Source: Angelobacter sp036557225
GTDB taxonomy: Bacteria > Acidobacteriota > Terriglobia > Terriglobales > Acidobacteriaceae
Direction of reading: 5' to 3'
DNA length: 64,000 nt
Assembly: GCA_036557225.1 (NCBI GenBank)
Contig: DATBHX010000039.1
Location: 17,995 to 81,994 of the forward strand
The position numbers and the translations under genes are program-made. How positions within the stretch are numbered: position 1 is the stretch's first letter; each line of letters starts with the position of its first letter. A model generated the notes under the pieces. That model was not told the origin of the DNA. It saw nothing but the letters and a program-made list of their open reading frames with translations, and searched no databases. Below, in pieces: positions 42,972 to 50,879 of the stretch.

Positions 42972-44063
42972 TTACGCGACGGTTCGCTTCAGTTGTCCGC
43001 ATGCCGCATAAATATCTCGTCCTCGCGGCCTGCGGACAAACGCGGGAATTCCGGCTTTCACCAGAATGTTCTGGAACTCTGCGACGCTCTGCTCGGCCGG
43101 GGTGCCGAAGTCAATCCCAGGTCCGGGGTTGAGCGCGATCAGATTTACCTTGCAACGAATACCGCGCACCAGCTCCACCACTTCACGCGCGTGTTCCGGG
43201 CTGTCATTGACGCCGTCAAGCAATACATATTCAAAGGTAATGCGCTCACGATTGCGAAGAGGGAAGTCGCGAGTCGCCTGCATCAGCATTTCCAGGTTCC
43301 ACTTGCGATTGATGGGCATGATGCGGCTGCGCAACTCGTCGTTCGAAGCATTAAGCGATATCGCCAGCTTGGGCCGCACCAGCTCGGCGCCGAAATCGTG
43401 TATGCGCGGAATAATGCCTGAAGTCGAAACCGTCATGCGTGAAGCGGGGAGACCTACGCCTTCCACCAGCAGCCGCACCGCCTTCATGAACTGCGGATAA
43501 TTCAAGAAAGGCTCGCCCATTCCCATAAAAACCAGGTTCACACGCTGCCGCTCCAGATCGACTGCACGGTCATTCAGCACGGCGATCACCTGGCCCACAA
43601 TCTCTCCCGCGCTCAGGTTGCGTTTCACTCCGAGCAGGGCAGTAAGACAAAACTGGCAGTTCACCGCACATCCCACCTGGCTTGAAACACAGATGGTTGC
43701 TCGATTCCAGTCCGAATCGCCTGCTTCGCTGCCGTCACCGGTTTCGCCGCCGTCGCCTTCTGGCATCCAAACCGTCTCGACGCTCTCTCCGTCCGCCATG
43801 CCGATCAGGTAGCGGATCGTCCCATCGCTCGATCGAAAGCTCTTTTTTATTTGCGGATGGCGAATCTCCAGCCCTTCCTCTCGCAACAAAGCGCGAAATT
43901 GCTTGGGCAACGTGGAGACGGAATCGAGCGCCGCGAGTCGCTGTGGATAGAGAGCATCAAAAAGCTGGCGCGCCCGATACTCCGGCTGCCCATGTTTTTG
44001 TGCAATCCTGCTAAGCTCTTGATAATCAAGACCCAGCAAGCCGGTTTGCGACTGATTTTCCAT
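42972..44063 (-). CDS. rlmN: 23S rRNA (adenine-2503-C2)-methyltransferase
   Basis: 363 residues from ATG 44063. A radical SAM enzyme that methylates A2503 of 23S rRNA and A37 of some tRNAs. The SAM-cluster cysteines are CAVNCQFC (C-x3-C-x2-C), after SSQVG. SAM- and substrate-binding parts GMGEPFLNYPQFMKAVRLL and VPDGVNDSPEHAREVV are in the usual order, and the C-terminal Cys needed for methyl transfer is in AACGQLKRTVA. An in-frame insertion GGETGDGSEAGDSDW just before the SAM motif is unusual but does not break the fold. The C-terminus overlaps nothing; the small hypothetical gene follows. Confidence 0.92.
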   Translation of the reverse strand: MENQSQTGLLGLDYQELSRIAQKHGQPEYRARQLFDALYPQRLAALDSVSTLPKQFRALLREEGLEIRHPQIKKSFRSSDGTIRYLIGMADGESVETVWMPEGDGGETGDGSEAGDSDWNRATICVSSQVGCAVNCQFCLTALLGVKRNLSAGEIVGQVIAVLNDRAVDLERQRVNLVFMGMGEPFLNYPQFMKAVRLLVEGVGLPASRMTVSTSGIIPRIHDFGAELVRPKLAISLNASNDELRSRIMPINRKWNLEMLMQATRDFPLRNRERITFEYVLLDGVNDSPEHAREVVELVRGIRCKVNLIALNPGPGIDFGTPAEQSVAEFQNILVKAGIPAFVRRPRGRDIYAACGQLKRTVA

Positions 44064-44210
44064 AAAAACTGTGGTTCAACCTAAAATTCTACATCGCGAC
44101 GAAAAAATACCGCGCCACTTTATGGCGCTTCGCTAACTTAATGATTTTACAGGACATATATTTGCCCATGCGACCAATTCTGCTGTGTGAGAATCATATA
44201 TGTGCCCCTG

Positions 44211-45515
44211 ATGGAAACCGTAGTCCTAAAACGTGCCCCGCTAAGCGAACCCAGAAACATTCACAGGGAAGTCCTTCCCAATGGCTTGATCGTTCTGAGC
44301 GAAGAGATGCGTCACATACGCTCTGTGGCCATTGGTATATGGATGAAGACCGGATCGCGTGACGAAGTGCCGGAGTTGAACGGCATCTCACACTTCACCG
44401 AGCACATGGTCTTCAAGGGCACCAAGAGTCGCTCCGCCCGCGATATTGCCCGCCAGGTAGATTCCATCGGCGGCAACATGGACGCGTTCACCGGCAAAGA
44501 GACAATCTGCTTCAACATCAAGGTGCTGGACGAGCATATTCCCATCGCCATCGATATCCTGAGCGATCTGGTTCTCAACCCGGTCTTCGCCGCCAATGAC
44601 ATTACCCGGGAAAAAGGCGTAATCCTGGAAGAAATCAAAATGGACGAAGATAACCCTGACTATCTTGTCCATGAGATCTTCACCCAGAGTTTCTGGAAAG
44701 ACCATCCTCTGGGCAAGCCGATCCTGGGGACGAAAGAAACGGTACGCTCATTCGAACAGCAGAAGCTGTTCGACTTCTATCGTCAGCGCTTTGCTCCCAA
44801 CAACATGATCATCTCCGCCGCCGGCAACCTGAACCATGACGAGTTTGTCCGGCTGATCAAAGAGCGCTTCGCCGGCCTGGCCAGCGTGCCCAATGGGTTC
44901 CATCTGCCTGCGCCCGCGGTCACGCCGCGCATTGTCACGCGGAACAAAAAATCTTTGGAACAGGTGCAGCTTTGTCTCGGGGTACAGTCGCACCCGATTT
45001 CCTACGAAAAGCGCTACGTCTCTTATGTATTGAACGCCATGCTCGGAGGCGGTATGAGCTCACGCCTCTTCCAGAAGATCCGTGAAGACCAGGGATTGGT
45101 TTATTCCATCTATAGCGACCTGAATCCATACCGCGATACCGGCTGCCTGGCGGTTTACGCCGGTACTTCTCTGGAGTCGACGCCGAAAGTAGTGGATTCC
45201 ATCATGGCTGAGTTCCGCGAACTGAAATCTGAAGCTATCCCGGCCGACGAACTTCGCCGCGCCAAAGACCAGCTCAAGGGCAGCTTGATGCTAAGCCTGG
45301 AATCGAGCACCTCCCGGATGTCTAACCTGGCCCGCCAGGAGATGTATTTTGAGCGCTTCTTCAGCCTGGATGACACCATCGAACAGATTGAAGCCGTCAG
45401 CGCAAATGAAGTCTGCGAAATGTCCAATTGCCTCTTCCATCCCGACAAGGTCGCCGTGACCGTGCTTGGAAATCTGGATGGGTTGAAGCTGTCGCGGGAA
45501 AATCTGGTCTGTTAG
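44211..45515 (+). CDS. M16 family zinc metallopeptidase
   Basis: About 434 residues from ATG 44211; a GTG at 44187 is an alternative and neither has a clear SD. The inverted zinc motif HxxEH is in NGISHFTEHMVFKGT, and the more distant third ligand Glu lies about 75 residues on. The C-terminal half is the typical second M16 domain (SYVLNAMLGGGMSSRLFQKI, EDQGLVYSIYSDLNPYRDTG). No signal peptide, so it is cytoplasmic, like mitochondrial processing peptidase-type bacterial homologues. It diverges from rlmN. Confidence 0.85.
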   Translation: METVVLKRAPLSEPRNIHREVLPNGLIVLSEEMRHIRSVAIGIWMKTGSRDEVPELNGISHFTEHMVFKGTKSRSARDIARQVDSIGGNMDAFTGKETICFNIKVLDEHIPIAIDILSDLVLNPVFAANDITREKGVILEEIKMDEDNPDYLVHEIFTQSFWKDHPLGKPILGTKETVRSFEQQKLFDFYRQRFAPNNMIISAAGNLNHDEFVRLIKERFAGLASVPNGFHLPAPAVTPRIVTRNKKSLEQVQLCLGVQSHPISYEKRYVSYVLNAMLGGGMSSRLFQKIREDQGLVYSIYSDLNPYRDTGCLAVYAGTSLESTPKVVDSIMAEFRELKSEAIPADELRRAKDQLKGSLMLSLESSTSRMSNLARQEMYFERFFSLDDTIEQIEAVSANEVCEMSNCLFHPDKVAVTVLGNLDGLKLSRENLVC

Positions 45516-45522
45516 TTCCTTG

Positions 45523-45667
45523 TCCCGATCCCGCGAAGCGGGAGAGGGAACCCTATGACTACGTGAAATCCCGGGGCAGCGTTCCGCGGGAGCAGCCGCT
45601 TCAGTGGGGTTTGCTGCTTCTGTTTAGAATCTTCTGACTAAAGGGTTCCCTCGCTACGCTCGGGATT
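45523..45667. repeat. Palindromic intergenic repeats, 'CCCGAGCGAAGCGAGGGAACC' type
   Basis: CCCTCGCTACGCTCGGGA at 45648-45665 and a related GATCCCGCGAAGCGGGAG near 45530 recur, inverted, as TCCCGAGCGAAGCGAGGGAG at 31718-31737 after the tRNA. Confidence 0.45.
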
Positions 45668-45676
45668 ACACAAGAG

Positions 45677-46951
45677 CTATCTTTCCACCACTCTCTCCAG
45701 CATCTGAAAAAACTCCGGAAACGAGATCTTCGCTGACTCTGCTCCGTGAATCACCGTTTCTCCTTCCGCTCTCAGTGCAGCTACGGCAAAGGCCATGGCA
45801 ATCCGATGATCGCTGCCGGAATCAACCTCAGCCCCATGTAATTGCTGATTGCCGGGAACACGCAATCCGTCTTCGCGTTCCTCACACTCAGCGCCCATCG
45901 CTCGTAAATTGCGCGCAACCAGCGCAATCCGGTCAGATTCTTTCACTCGCAACTCTTTGGCATCGCGGATTTCAATGCCGTCGAGGGTATATGGTCCAAT
46001 GGCCGCAAGGACCGGCAATTCGTCAATCAGCGCCACGGATTGTGCGCCTTCAATCGTCGTTCCTTTCAGCTTGCCATGCTCGATCTTGACCGTTCCCACC
46101 AGCTCGCCATGGTGCTCTTCAAGATTGATGACGGAAATACCAGCTCCCATGATTTTCAAAACGTCCAGCAGGGAAGCGCGAGTGGGGTTCAGCAGCAGAT
46201 TGTCGATCACCAGGTTGGAATTGGGGAAGAGAGCTGCAGCGCAAAGAAAAAAAGCTGCGGAAGAAATATCACCCGGTACCGCTGCGTCAATCGGGCTGAG
46301 CTTCTGCCCGCCCCGCACCGTTACGCGATTGCGGCTGCGTGTAAGCTCCACACCAAAGGCCCGCAACGCCTGCTCTGTGTGGTCGCGTGTTCGCTGCGGC
46401 TCCTCGGCTGTCGTTTCGCCGTCGGCAAACAATCCGGCAAACAGCACCGCCGACTTTACCTGCGCGCTGGCCACCGGCATCTTGTAATCGATCCCGCGCA
46501 GTTTACCTCCGTGAATGTGCAGCGGCGGACGGTCATTGGCCGCAGCGCTGATCTTCGCGCCCATCGTGCGAAGCGGAGCCATGATGCGCGCCATCGGCCG
46601 CCGTGAGAGCGACTCGTCGCCGTGAAGATCGCAAGGGAAGTCCTGCCCCGCGAGGATCCCTGAAAGCATGCGCATGGTCGAACCCGAGTTTCCGCAATCG
46701 AGGCTTGCCGTTGGTTTCTGCAGCTGCTCGCGTCCATCGATCTCCACCACACCGTCAGAGCTCCTGCGCACGGCGCAGCCGAGCTGCTGCACGCATCCCA
46801 GCGTGCTGGCGCAATCAGCGCCGGTGGAAAAATTGGCGAGACGTGTCGTTCCTTTGGCAATCGCAGCCAGCATGGCGTAACGATGCGAGATGGATTTGTC
46901 TCCCGGAAGCCGCAGAGAGCCGAGAACGTTCTTTGCCGGACGGATGATCAC
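45677..46951 (-). CDS. aroA: 3-phosphoshikimate 1-carboxyvinyltransferase (EPSP synthase)
   Basis: 424 residues from GTG 46951, preceded by GGGAG. It transfers enolpyruvyl from PEP to shikimate-3-phosphate in aromatic amino acid synthesis. The signature segments are LRLPGDKSISHRYAML at residues 12-27, LDCGNSGSTMRMLSGILAGQ, and near the C-terminus GSDHRIAMAFAVAAL. The residue pattern DKSISHR with the later LDCGNSG(S/T) is typical of class I or II enzymes; no resistance-type change is evident. It stands alone, without other aro genes. Confidence 0.93.
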   Translation of the reverse strand: MIIRPAKNVLGSLRLPGDKSISHRYAMLAAIAKGTTRLANFSTGADCASTLGCVQQLGCAVRRSSDGVVEIDGREQLQKPTASLDCGNSGSTMRMLSGILAGQDFPCDLHGDESLSRRPMARIMAPLRTMGAKISAAANDRPPLHIHGGKLRGIDYKMPVASAQVKSAVLFAGLFADGETTAEEPQRTRDHTEQALRAFGVELTRSRNRVTVRGGQKLSPIDAAVPGDISSAAFFLCAAALFPNSNLVIDNLLLNPTRASLLDVLKIMGAGISVINLEEHHGELVGTVKIEHGKLKGTTIEGAQSVALIDELPVLAAIGPYTLDGIEIRDAKELRVKESDRIALVARNLRAMGAECEEREDGLRVPGNQQLHGAEVDSGSDHRIAMAFAVAALRAEGETVIHGAESAKISFPEFFQMLERVVER

Positions 46952-47180
46952 CAGTGTTGCTCCCTTGTATCAGCAGCTAAGAATTGAAGTTGCCCAACGC
47001 CAGAAAAATATTCAAGGTCCTGATTGCCCCAGCCAATACAACCTGCTGTTTCAGACAACATCTCATCTTCAGCACGTAAGTTAAACAAAGCCGCGTGCCG
47101 GCAAGTAGCAACACCCAGGTTAGGTCGCTGGCCCCTGTCCCGGATTTTGCGCTTTCTTTATCAAGATTAGCAGGTTGGCC

Positions 47181-48206
47181 ATGAAGATCCGTTCCCTATC
47201 TCTGTTGTTGCTTGCTCTCTTCTTCTGCACTGAATTTGCGATCGCTCAGCGCCCATCGGAAGCTACCTCCACATATCCCACCACCTCCGCCCCATTCGAG
47301 TCCATGGGACGACGTAGCACAACCGTCAGCGGGTCCGTGCAGGACATGCAAAGCAAACCTGTGAAAGATGCGCGCGTGGACCTGACGGATGGCAACGGTC
47401 TTGTCGTCAGTTCCGCGTATACCAACTCATCTGGAAGTTTTGAATTCTCCAACATCACGCCCGGCATGTACACGGTGGTTGCATCCTCGGGAATGGCACA
47501 AAGCAGTGAGCGCATTGAAGCAAATTCCTGGGCTGCGATGGTGGCCCTTCATCTGCCCATCGACAACAAACCGCAGGACGGAGTTCAGGGCCAATCCGTT
47601 TCTGTTGCTCAGATGAGAGTGCCGAAAAAGGCGCGTGAGGAGTTCTCCAAGGCTCGCGAGGCATTGGAGAAAGAGAAAACCGACGATGGCACCAGGCACC
47701 TGGCGAAGGCTCTCTCCATCTATCCGAATTATGCCGATGCGCTCACTTTGCGGGCCGTTCTGTCACTGAACCACAAGGACCCGGAGGCCGCGATCGCCGA
47801 TCTTGATCAAGCCATCAAGAACGATCCCAACCTTGCCATGGCCTATCTGGTGATGGGGTCAGCCCTGAATATGCAGGGAAAATTTGATGAAGCCATCGCG
47901 AGCTTGCAGCGCGGAGAGACGCTGGCTCCAGACTCCTGGCAGGCACATTTTGAAATGGGCAAAGCGTACGTGGGCAAAGAGGACTACTCGAATGCTCTCG
48001 GCCACCTGCAGCGAGCGCAGAGCCTGGCGCCGTCAGAATACCCGGTCATCTATCTTTTGCAGGCGCAGGCCCATATCGGCATGAAGCAATATCCTGACGC
48101 TCTGGCGGCGTTGCAATCCTACCTGCAAAAAGAGCCGCAGGGCCCGAACAGCGCTGAAGCTCACAAAATGCTTGAAAAGACGCAGGCGATGGTGGAAAGC
48201 AAATAG
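47181..48206 (+). CDS. Exported TPR protein with N-terminal carboxypeptidase-regulatory-like domain
   Basis: 341 residues from ATG 47181. Signal peptide (LSLLLLALFFCTEFAIAQ) is followed by a CarboxypepD_reg-like (Ig-fold) module: SGSVQDMQSKPVKDARVDLT, SSGSFEFSNITPGMYTVVAS. The C-terminal half has four TPR repeats (DALTLRAVLSLNHKDPEAAI, MAYLVMGSALNMQGKFDEAI, WQAHFEMGKAYVGKEDYSNA). Such proteins scaffold complexes at the outer membrane or periplasm. Convergent with the PspC gene, separated by 7 bp. Confidence 0.82.
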   Translation: MKIRSLSLLLLALFFCTEFAIAQRPSEATSTYPTTSAPFESMGRRSTTVSGSVQDMQSKPVKDARVDLTDGNGLVVSSAYTNSSGSFEFSNITPGMYTVVASSGMAQSSERIEANSWAAMVALHLPIDNKPQDGVQGQSVSVAQMRVPKKAREEFSKAREALEKEKTDDGTRHLAKALSIYPNYADALTLRAVLSLNHKDPEAAIADLDQAIKNDPNLAMAYLVMGSALNMQGKFDEAIASLQRGETLAPDSWQAHFEMGKAYVGKEDYSNALGHLQRAQSLAPSEYPVIYLLQAQAHIGMKQYPDALAALQSYLQKEPQGPNSAEAHKMLEKTQAMVESK

Positions 48207-48213
48207 CTGATTG

Positions 48214-48531
48214 CTAAGTATTCGTCGCTTTATCCGGCGTTGGAGATGGTGCGGAGAGCATCAAGGGCTCTTCCGGCATTACGATCCAACCCACGACGTA
48301 GGCGACCACGCCAAAGCCGCCGCCCAGCGAACACACAGCCCACACAATCCGTACAAGAGTGACGTCAAGGTCGAAATACTCTGAGAATCCCAGGCATACG
48401 CCGGCGATCTTGCGCCCGTTGCGTGGACGCACCAGCTTCTTTCGCGCAATCACGCCCGCGACTCTCTTGCCGCAGTAAGTGCACAGATTGGCATCATCCG
48501 CAATGACCTTGCCGCAGTAATTGCAATACAT
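48214..48531 (-). CDS. PspC-domain protein with N-terminal zinc ribbon
   Basis: 105 residues. The zinc ribbon (CNYCGK and CTYCGK, residues 3-22) precedes a PspC domain: RPRNGRKIAGVCLGFSEYFD and a hydrophobic helix WAVCSLGGGFGVVAYVVGWI. PspC domains anchor to the inner membrane in the phage-shock stress system, but the association of ribbon and PspC here may be a stand-alone sensor. No other psp gene is near. The ATG at 48531 has AAGGAGA upstream. Confidence 0.85.
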   Translation of the reverse strand: MYCNYCGKVIADDANLCTYCGKRVAGVIARKKLVRPRNGRKIAGVCLGFSEYFDLDVTLVRIVWAVCSLGGGFGVVAYVVGWIVMPEEPLMLSAPSPTPDKATNT

Positions 48532-48879
48532 GAAACCCTCTCCTTATTAAGATGCTGATCTTCCCCCCGGCAGCAGCGAAACAAGCCGCCTGCCCACTCA
48601 TTGATACGCATCAGCCCTGCAAAAAGTTCTATCGGCCAGTTTCGACGGGTGATGAAGGAATTCTCATGAAAAAATCGTGTCCAAGATCCCGGTTACTCTT
48701 CGGCTATTACTGGCATTGGCAACAAAGCCGTAGTTAATCGGTTACGAAGGTATCGAGGGTAATAAGGTGTCATGCTGACGGCTATCGGGCAGTTTACCTG
48801 ATTTCTAAGCTGGGCCATAAACGATACAAAAGGCTTGCTCCCCCGCATCCTGTTTAGAGGGATACGGACGAAGACAACT
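48532..48879. other. 348-bp intergenic region
   Basis: Divergent region between the PspC gene and the 78-residue HTH-like gene. No convincing gene or repeat seen. Confidence 0.4.
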
Positions 48880-49116
48880 ATGACAAGACCGCTCAAACCA
48901 GTGAAAGAGTTCTATACGGAACCCGAAGCCGCTGGATACCTCAATATCTCCCTGCCTGAGCTGTATTCGCTACTCGATGAATACATTTTCAACGACGGGA
49001 GCCCCCGCCCTCAAGATCTTACGTTTTGTGAGGCCGACCTGGTGCTGCTGGGCTTTTGGAGTAAAACTAAAGAAAACCCTAAGGTCCTGCGCATGCCCCG
49101 GCGCCGCGAAGCCTGA
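48880..49116 (+). CDS. Small HTH-like hypothetical protein
   Basis: 78 residues from ATG 48880. EAAGYLNISLPELYSLLDEY looks like an excisionase/MerR-type helix-turn-helix entry (sequence-reading helix in LNISLPELYSLL). I recall similar small proteins across this phylum without a function. The C-terminal half has KTKENPKVLRMPRRREA, a basic tail. It stands alone, 145 bp upstream of the zinc-ribbon membrane gene. Confidence 0.6.
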   Translation: MTRPLKPVKEFYTEPEAAGYLNISLPELYSLLDEYIFNDGSPRPQDLTFCEADLVLLGFWSKTKENPKVLRMPRRREA

Positions 49117-49263
49117 AGCTTTTACACCGTAAGAATTTCCAGGTACATTGTCCGGATGGACATGGCTAGCATGCAAGTAACTGCATGGATTGGACTTAGC
49201 TTTTCGCACTTTTTGGCACGCCGTGTGCCCTATGTAGTGGTACCCCGAAGAGGTCTCCCGACG

Positions 49264-49692
49264 ATGGCACACATGGCGCCCAATTACGAAGAGCGGCAAG
49301 AGTTCTGGAAGCCTGCCGTGGCTGCACGCCCGCCACAAGCGGCTGAGACGACCGAACAGGTGTGCCAGGAATGTGGCACGGATTTTGTCGTTGGCTCTCG
49401 CTTCTGCTACGTCTGTGGGGCCGATCGCAACCGTAGTCTGTCCGAGACGACTGTGATCGGTTTGCGGGCCTGGGTCGATTTTGCTGCCCTTCGCGACTCG
49501 CTGGGACAGACTAATGCTTCTTTGATAGCGCTGATTCTGGGCTGCGCCTGCGTGATCGCAGCCGTAGTAACCGGCTTTGTCTTCACTGCCACTACGCTCC
49601 TCGACTGGCAGGCTGTCCAGCTCTGGCGGATTGAGTGGCTGCTGGGAGCTGTAGCCATGTTTGCTGCCGGCTTCCTGCTCAAGAAAAAATAG
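49264..49692 (+). CDS. Zinc-ribbon membrane protein
   Basis: 142 residues from ATG 49264 (GAGGT 9 bases upstream); a longer frame starts at 49156 but contains an unlikely N-terminus. The cytoplasmic N-terminus has a zinc ribbon (CQECGTDF and CYVCGADR, C-x2-C...C-x2-C). Two membrane helices follow (LIALILGCACVIAAVVTGFV and LLGAVAMFAAGFLLKKK). Function unknown; a regulatory role at the membrane is possible. A strong terminator follows 27 bp after the stop. Confidence 0.7.
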   Translation: MAHMAPNYEERQEFWKPAVAARPPQAAETTEQVCQECGTDFVVGSRFCYVCGADRNRSLSETTVIGLRAWVDFAALRDSLGQTNASLIALILGCACVIAAVVTGFVFTATTLLDWQAVQLWRIEWLLGAVAMFAAGFLLKKK

Positions 49693-49718
49693 TTCTCTCC
49701 TAAGCAGCACAGAGAAGG

Positions 49719-49745
49719 GGCGGCGGGCGCATTCGCCGCCTTTTT
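49719..49745 (+). terminator. Rho-independent terminator
   Basis: GGCGGCG (49719-49725) pairs with CGCCGCC (49734-49740), followed by TTTTTC. It ends the zinc-ribbon membrane gene. Confidence 0.85.
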
Positions 49746-49803
49746 CATTTCCTGCGCCACCACCGGCCTCGAACTGCCCGATTCACCAACTCTTAGAAAG
49801 CAC

Positions 49804-49830
49804 AACGACCGCCTTGCCGAGGCGGCCGTT
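49804..49830 (-). terminator. Possible terminator of the Thr/Pro-rich secreted protein
   Basis: On the minus strand an 11-bp stem (AACGACCGCCT / AGGCGGCCGTT, one G-U) is followed by a T-poor stretch, so it is a weak terminator candidate, 24 bp from the stop at 49854. Confidence 0.4.
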
Positions 49831-49853
49831 GGAAATCGTCCACACTCAATTGA

Positions 49854-50522
49854 CTACTGTGGCGGTGGAGTTGGGCTTGCTGATGGCTGAATCGTGTTCG
49901 GCATGTTGCTCGGAGGCGGTGGACTGGAGATCGGGCTATTGGTTGAACCCGGGCCCGGCGTCGTTGCTCCTGGAGCACATGGTGCGCTCGAGGGCGCGCT
50001 GGCTACGGTGGTTGACGTGCCTGACGGCTGCGAGGGCGTAGTGCCGGCAACCGTACTTGAGCCTGCGCTTGAGCTTCCTGTCGTAGGACTGCTGCTCATC
50101 GAAGGCGTATTTCCCGTGGTGCCACTATTCGTCGGCGTACAAGGTGACGCGACAGTATTGGTCGTGCTGGTCTGATTTGTACCCAGCGTTCCACCAGTCA
50201 CGCTGCCCGCGCTTCCTGCCGTGCTGGGCATACCTTGCGTCGCTGACGGTGTGCCGGTTGAACTGGCCCCCGGCGTTGTAGCCGGACTCTGCTGGCTGGT
50301 GGTTCCCGGAGTTGTGCTGGACACTCCGGGCTGAGTTGTGGTGACTCCCGGCTGTGTGCTGGTTGTGCCTGGCTGTGTTGTTGTAGTTCCAGGTTGCGTG
50401 GTCGTTGTGGTTGGAGTTGTCTGCCCCATTCCCGGGCTGGGAGTTACAGTTCCGGTGCTTTGTGCCCAGGCCATGCTTGCCGCCAGCGCGAACACTGATG
50501 ACGCCAATAAAATCTTTCGCAT
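49854..50522 (-). CDS. Secreted Ser/Thr/Pro-rich low-complexity protein
   Basis: 222 residues from ATG 50522 with AAGGAG 9 bases upstream. Signal peptide (ILLASSVFALAASMAWAQ) is followed by mucin-like repeats, e.g. TTTTQPGTTTTQPGTTSTQP and further T-T-Q-P-G units, then Ser/Thr-Pro spacer ending PSASPTPPPQ. Two Cys (SPCTPT and APCAPG) are in the C-terminal half. It is likely glycosylated or cell-wall-like extended protein; function unknown. Codon and base composition are skewed by the repeats. Confidence 0.75.
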   Translation of the reverse strand: MRKILLASSVFALAASMAWAQSTGTVTPSPGMGQTTPTTTTTQPGTTTTQPGTTSTQPGVTTTQPGVSSTTPGTTSQQSPATTPGASSTGTPSATQGMPSTAGSAGSVTGGTLGTNQTSTTNTVASPCTPTNSGTTGNTPSMSSSPTTGSSSAGSSTVAGTTPSQPSGTSTTVASAPSSAPCAPGATTPGPGSTNSPISSPPPPSNMPNTIQPSASPTPPPQ

Positions 50523-50879
50523 AGAAGCATGCTCCTTGTCGAGAAATTGCTGCGGCCGCACTGTCAAGGACCGCGCGAGATAAGGACGTATCCTGCTTGC
50601 AATACCTGCTTTACTTGTACGATGCGCCCCGGCGCATGAAAGATGGGCGAGGAGGGTTCCTGCCGTCCGATTTTTTCTCTCTTAGCGATCTCGCGTCGCC
50701 CCTGTTGCCTTACTTGACGCGCCATGTACCAATGATGGACAAATCCTTCGCCGCTTCTGTTCTTCGGCTGTACCATACAATAAAATCAGTACTCGTGAGA
50801 GTTTCTGTCGTAAGTGGCACAAGCATTTGTTCGTGCGAGCGTTTTATTTTTCATTGGCAGTAATCGAGGGGAAACGATT
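50523..50879. other. 357-bp intergenic region
   Basis: Upstream region of the polysaccharide export operon. No gene or repeat seen. Confidence 0.4.

Noticed and set aside
50200..50420. Repetitive GTTGTG-rich stretch resembling a repeat array
   Set aside because: It is the Thr-Gln-Pro-Gly repeat coding part of the secreted protein, not CRISPR; spacing is irregular and no spacers exist.
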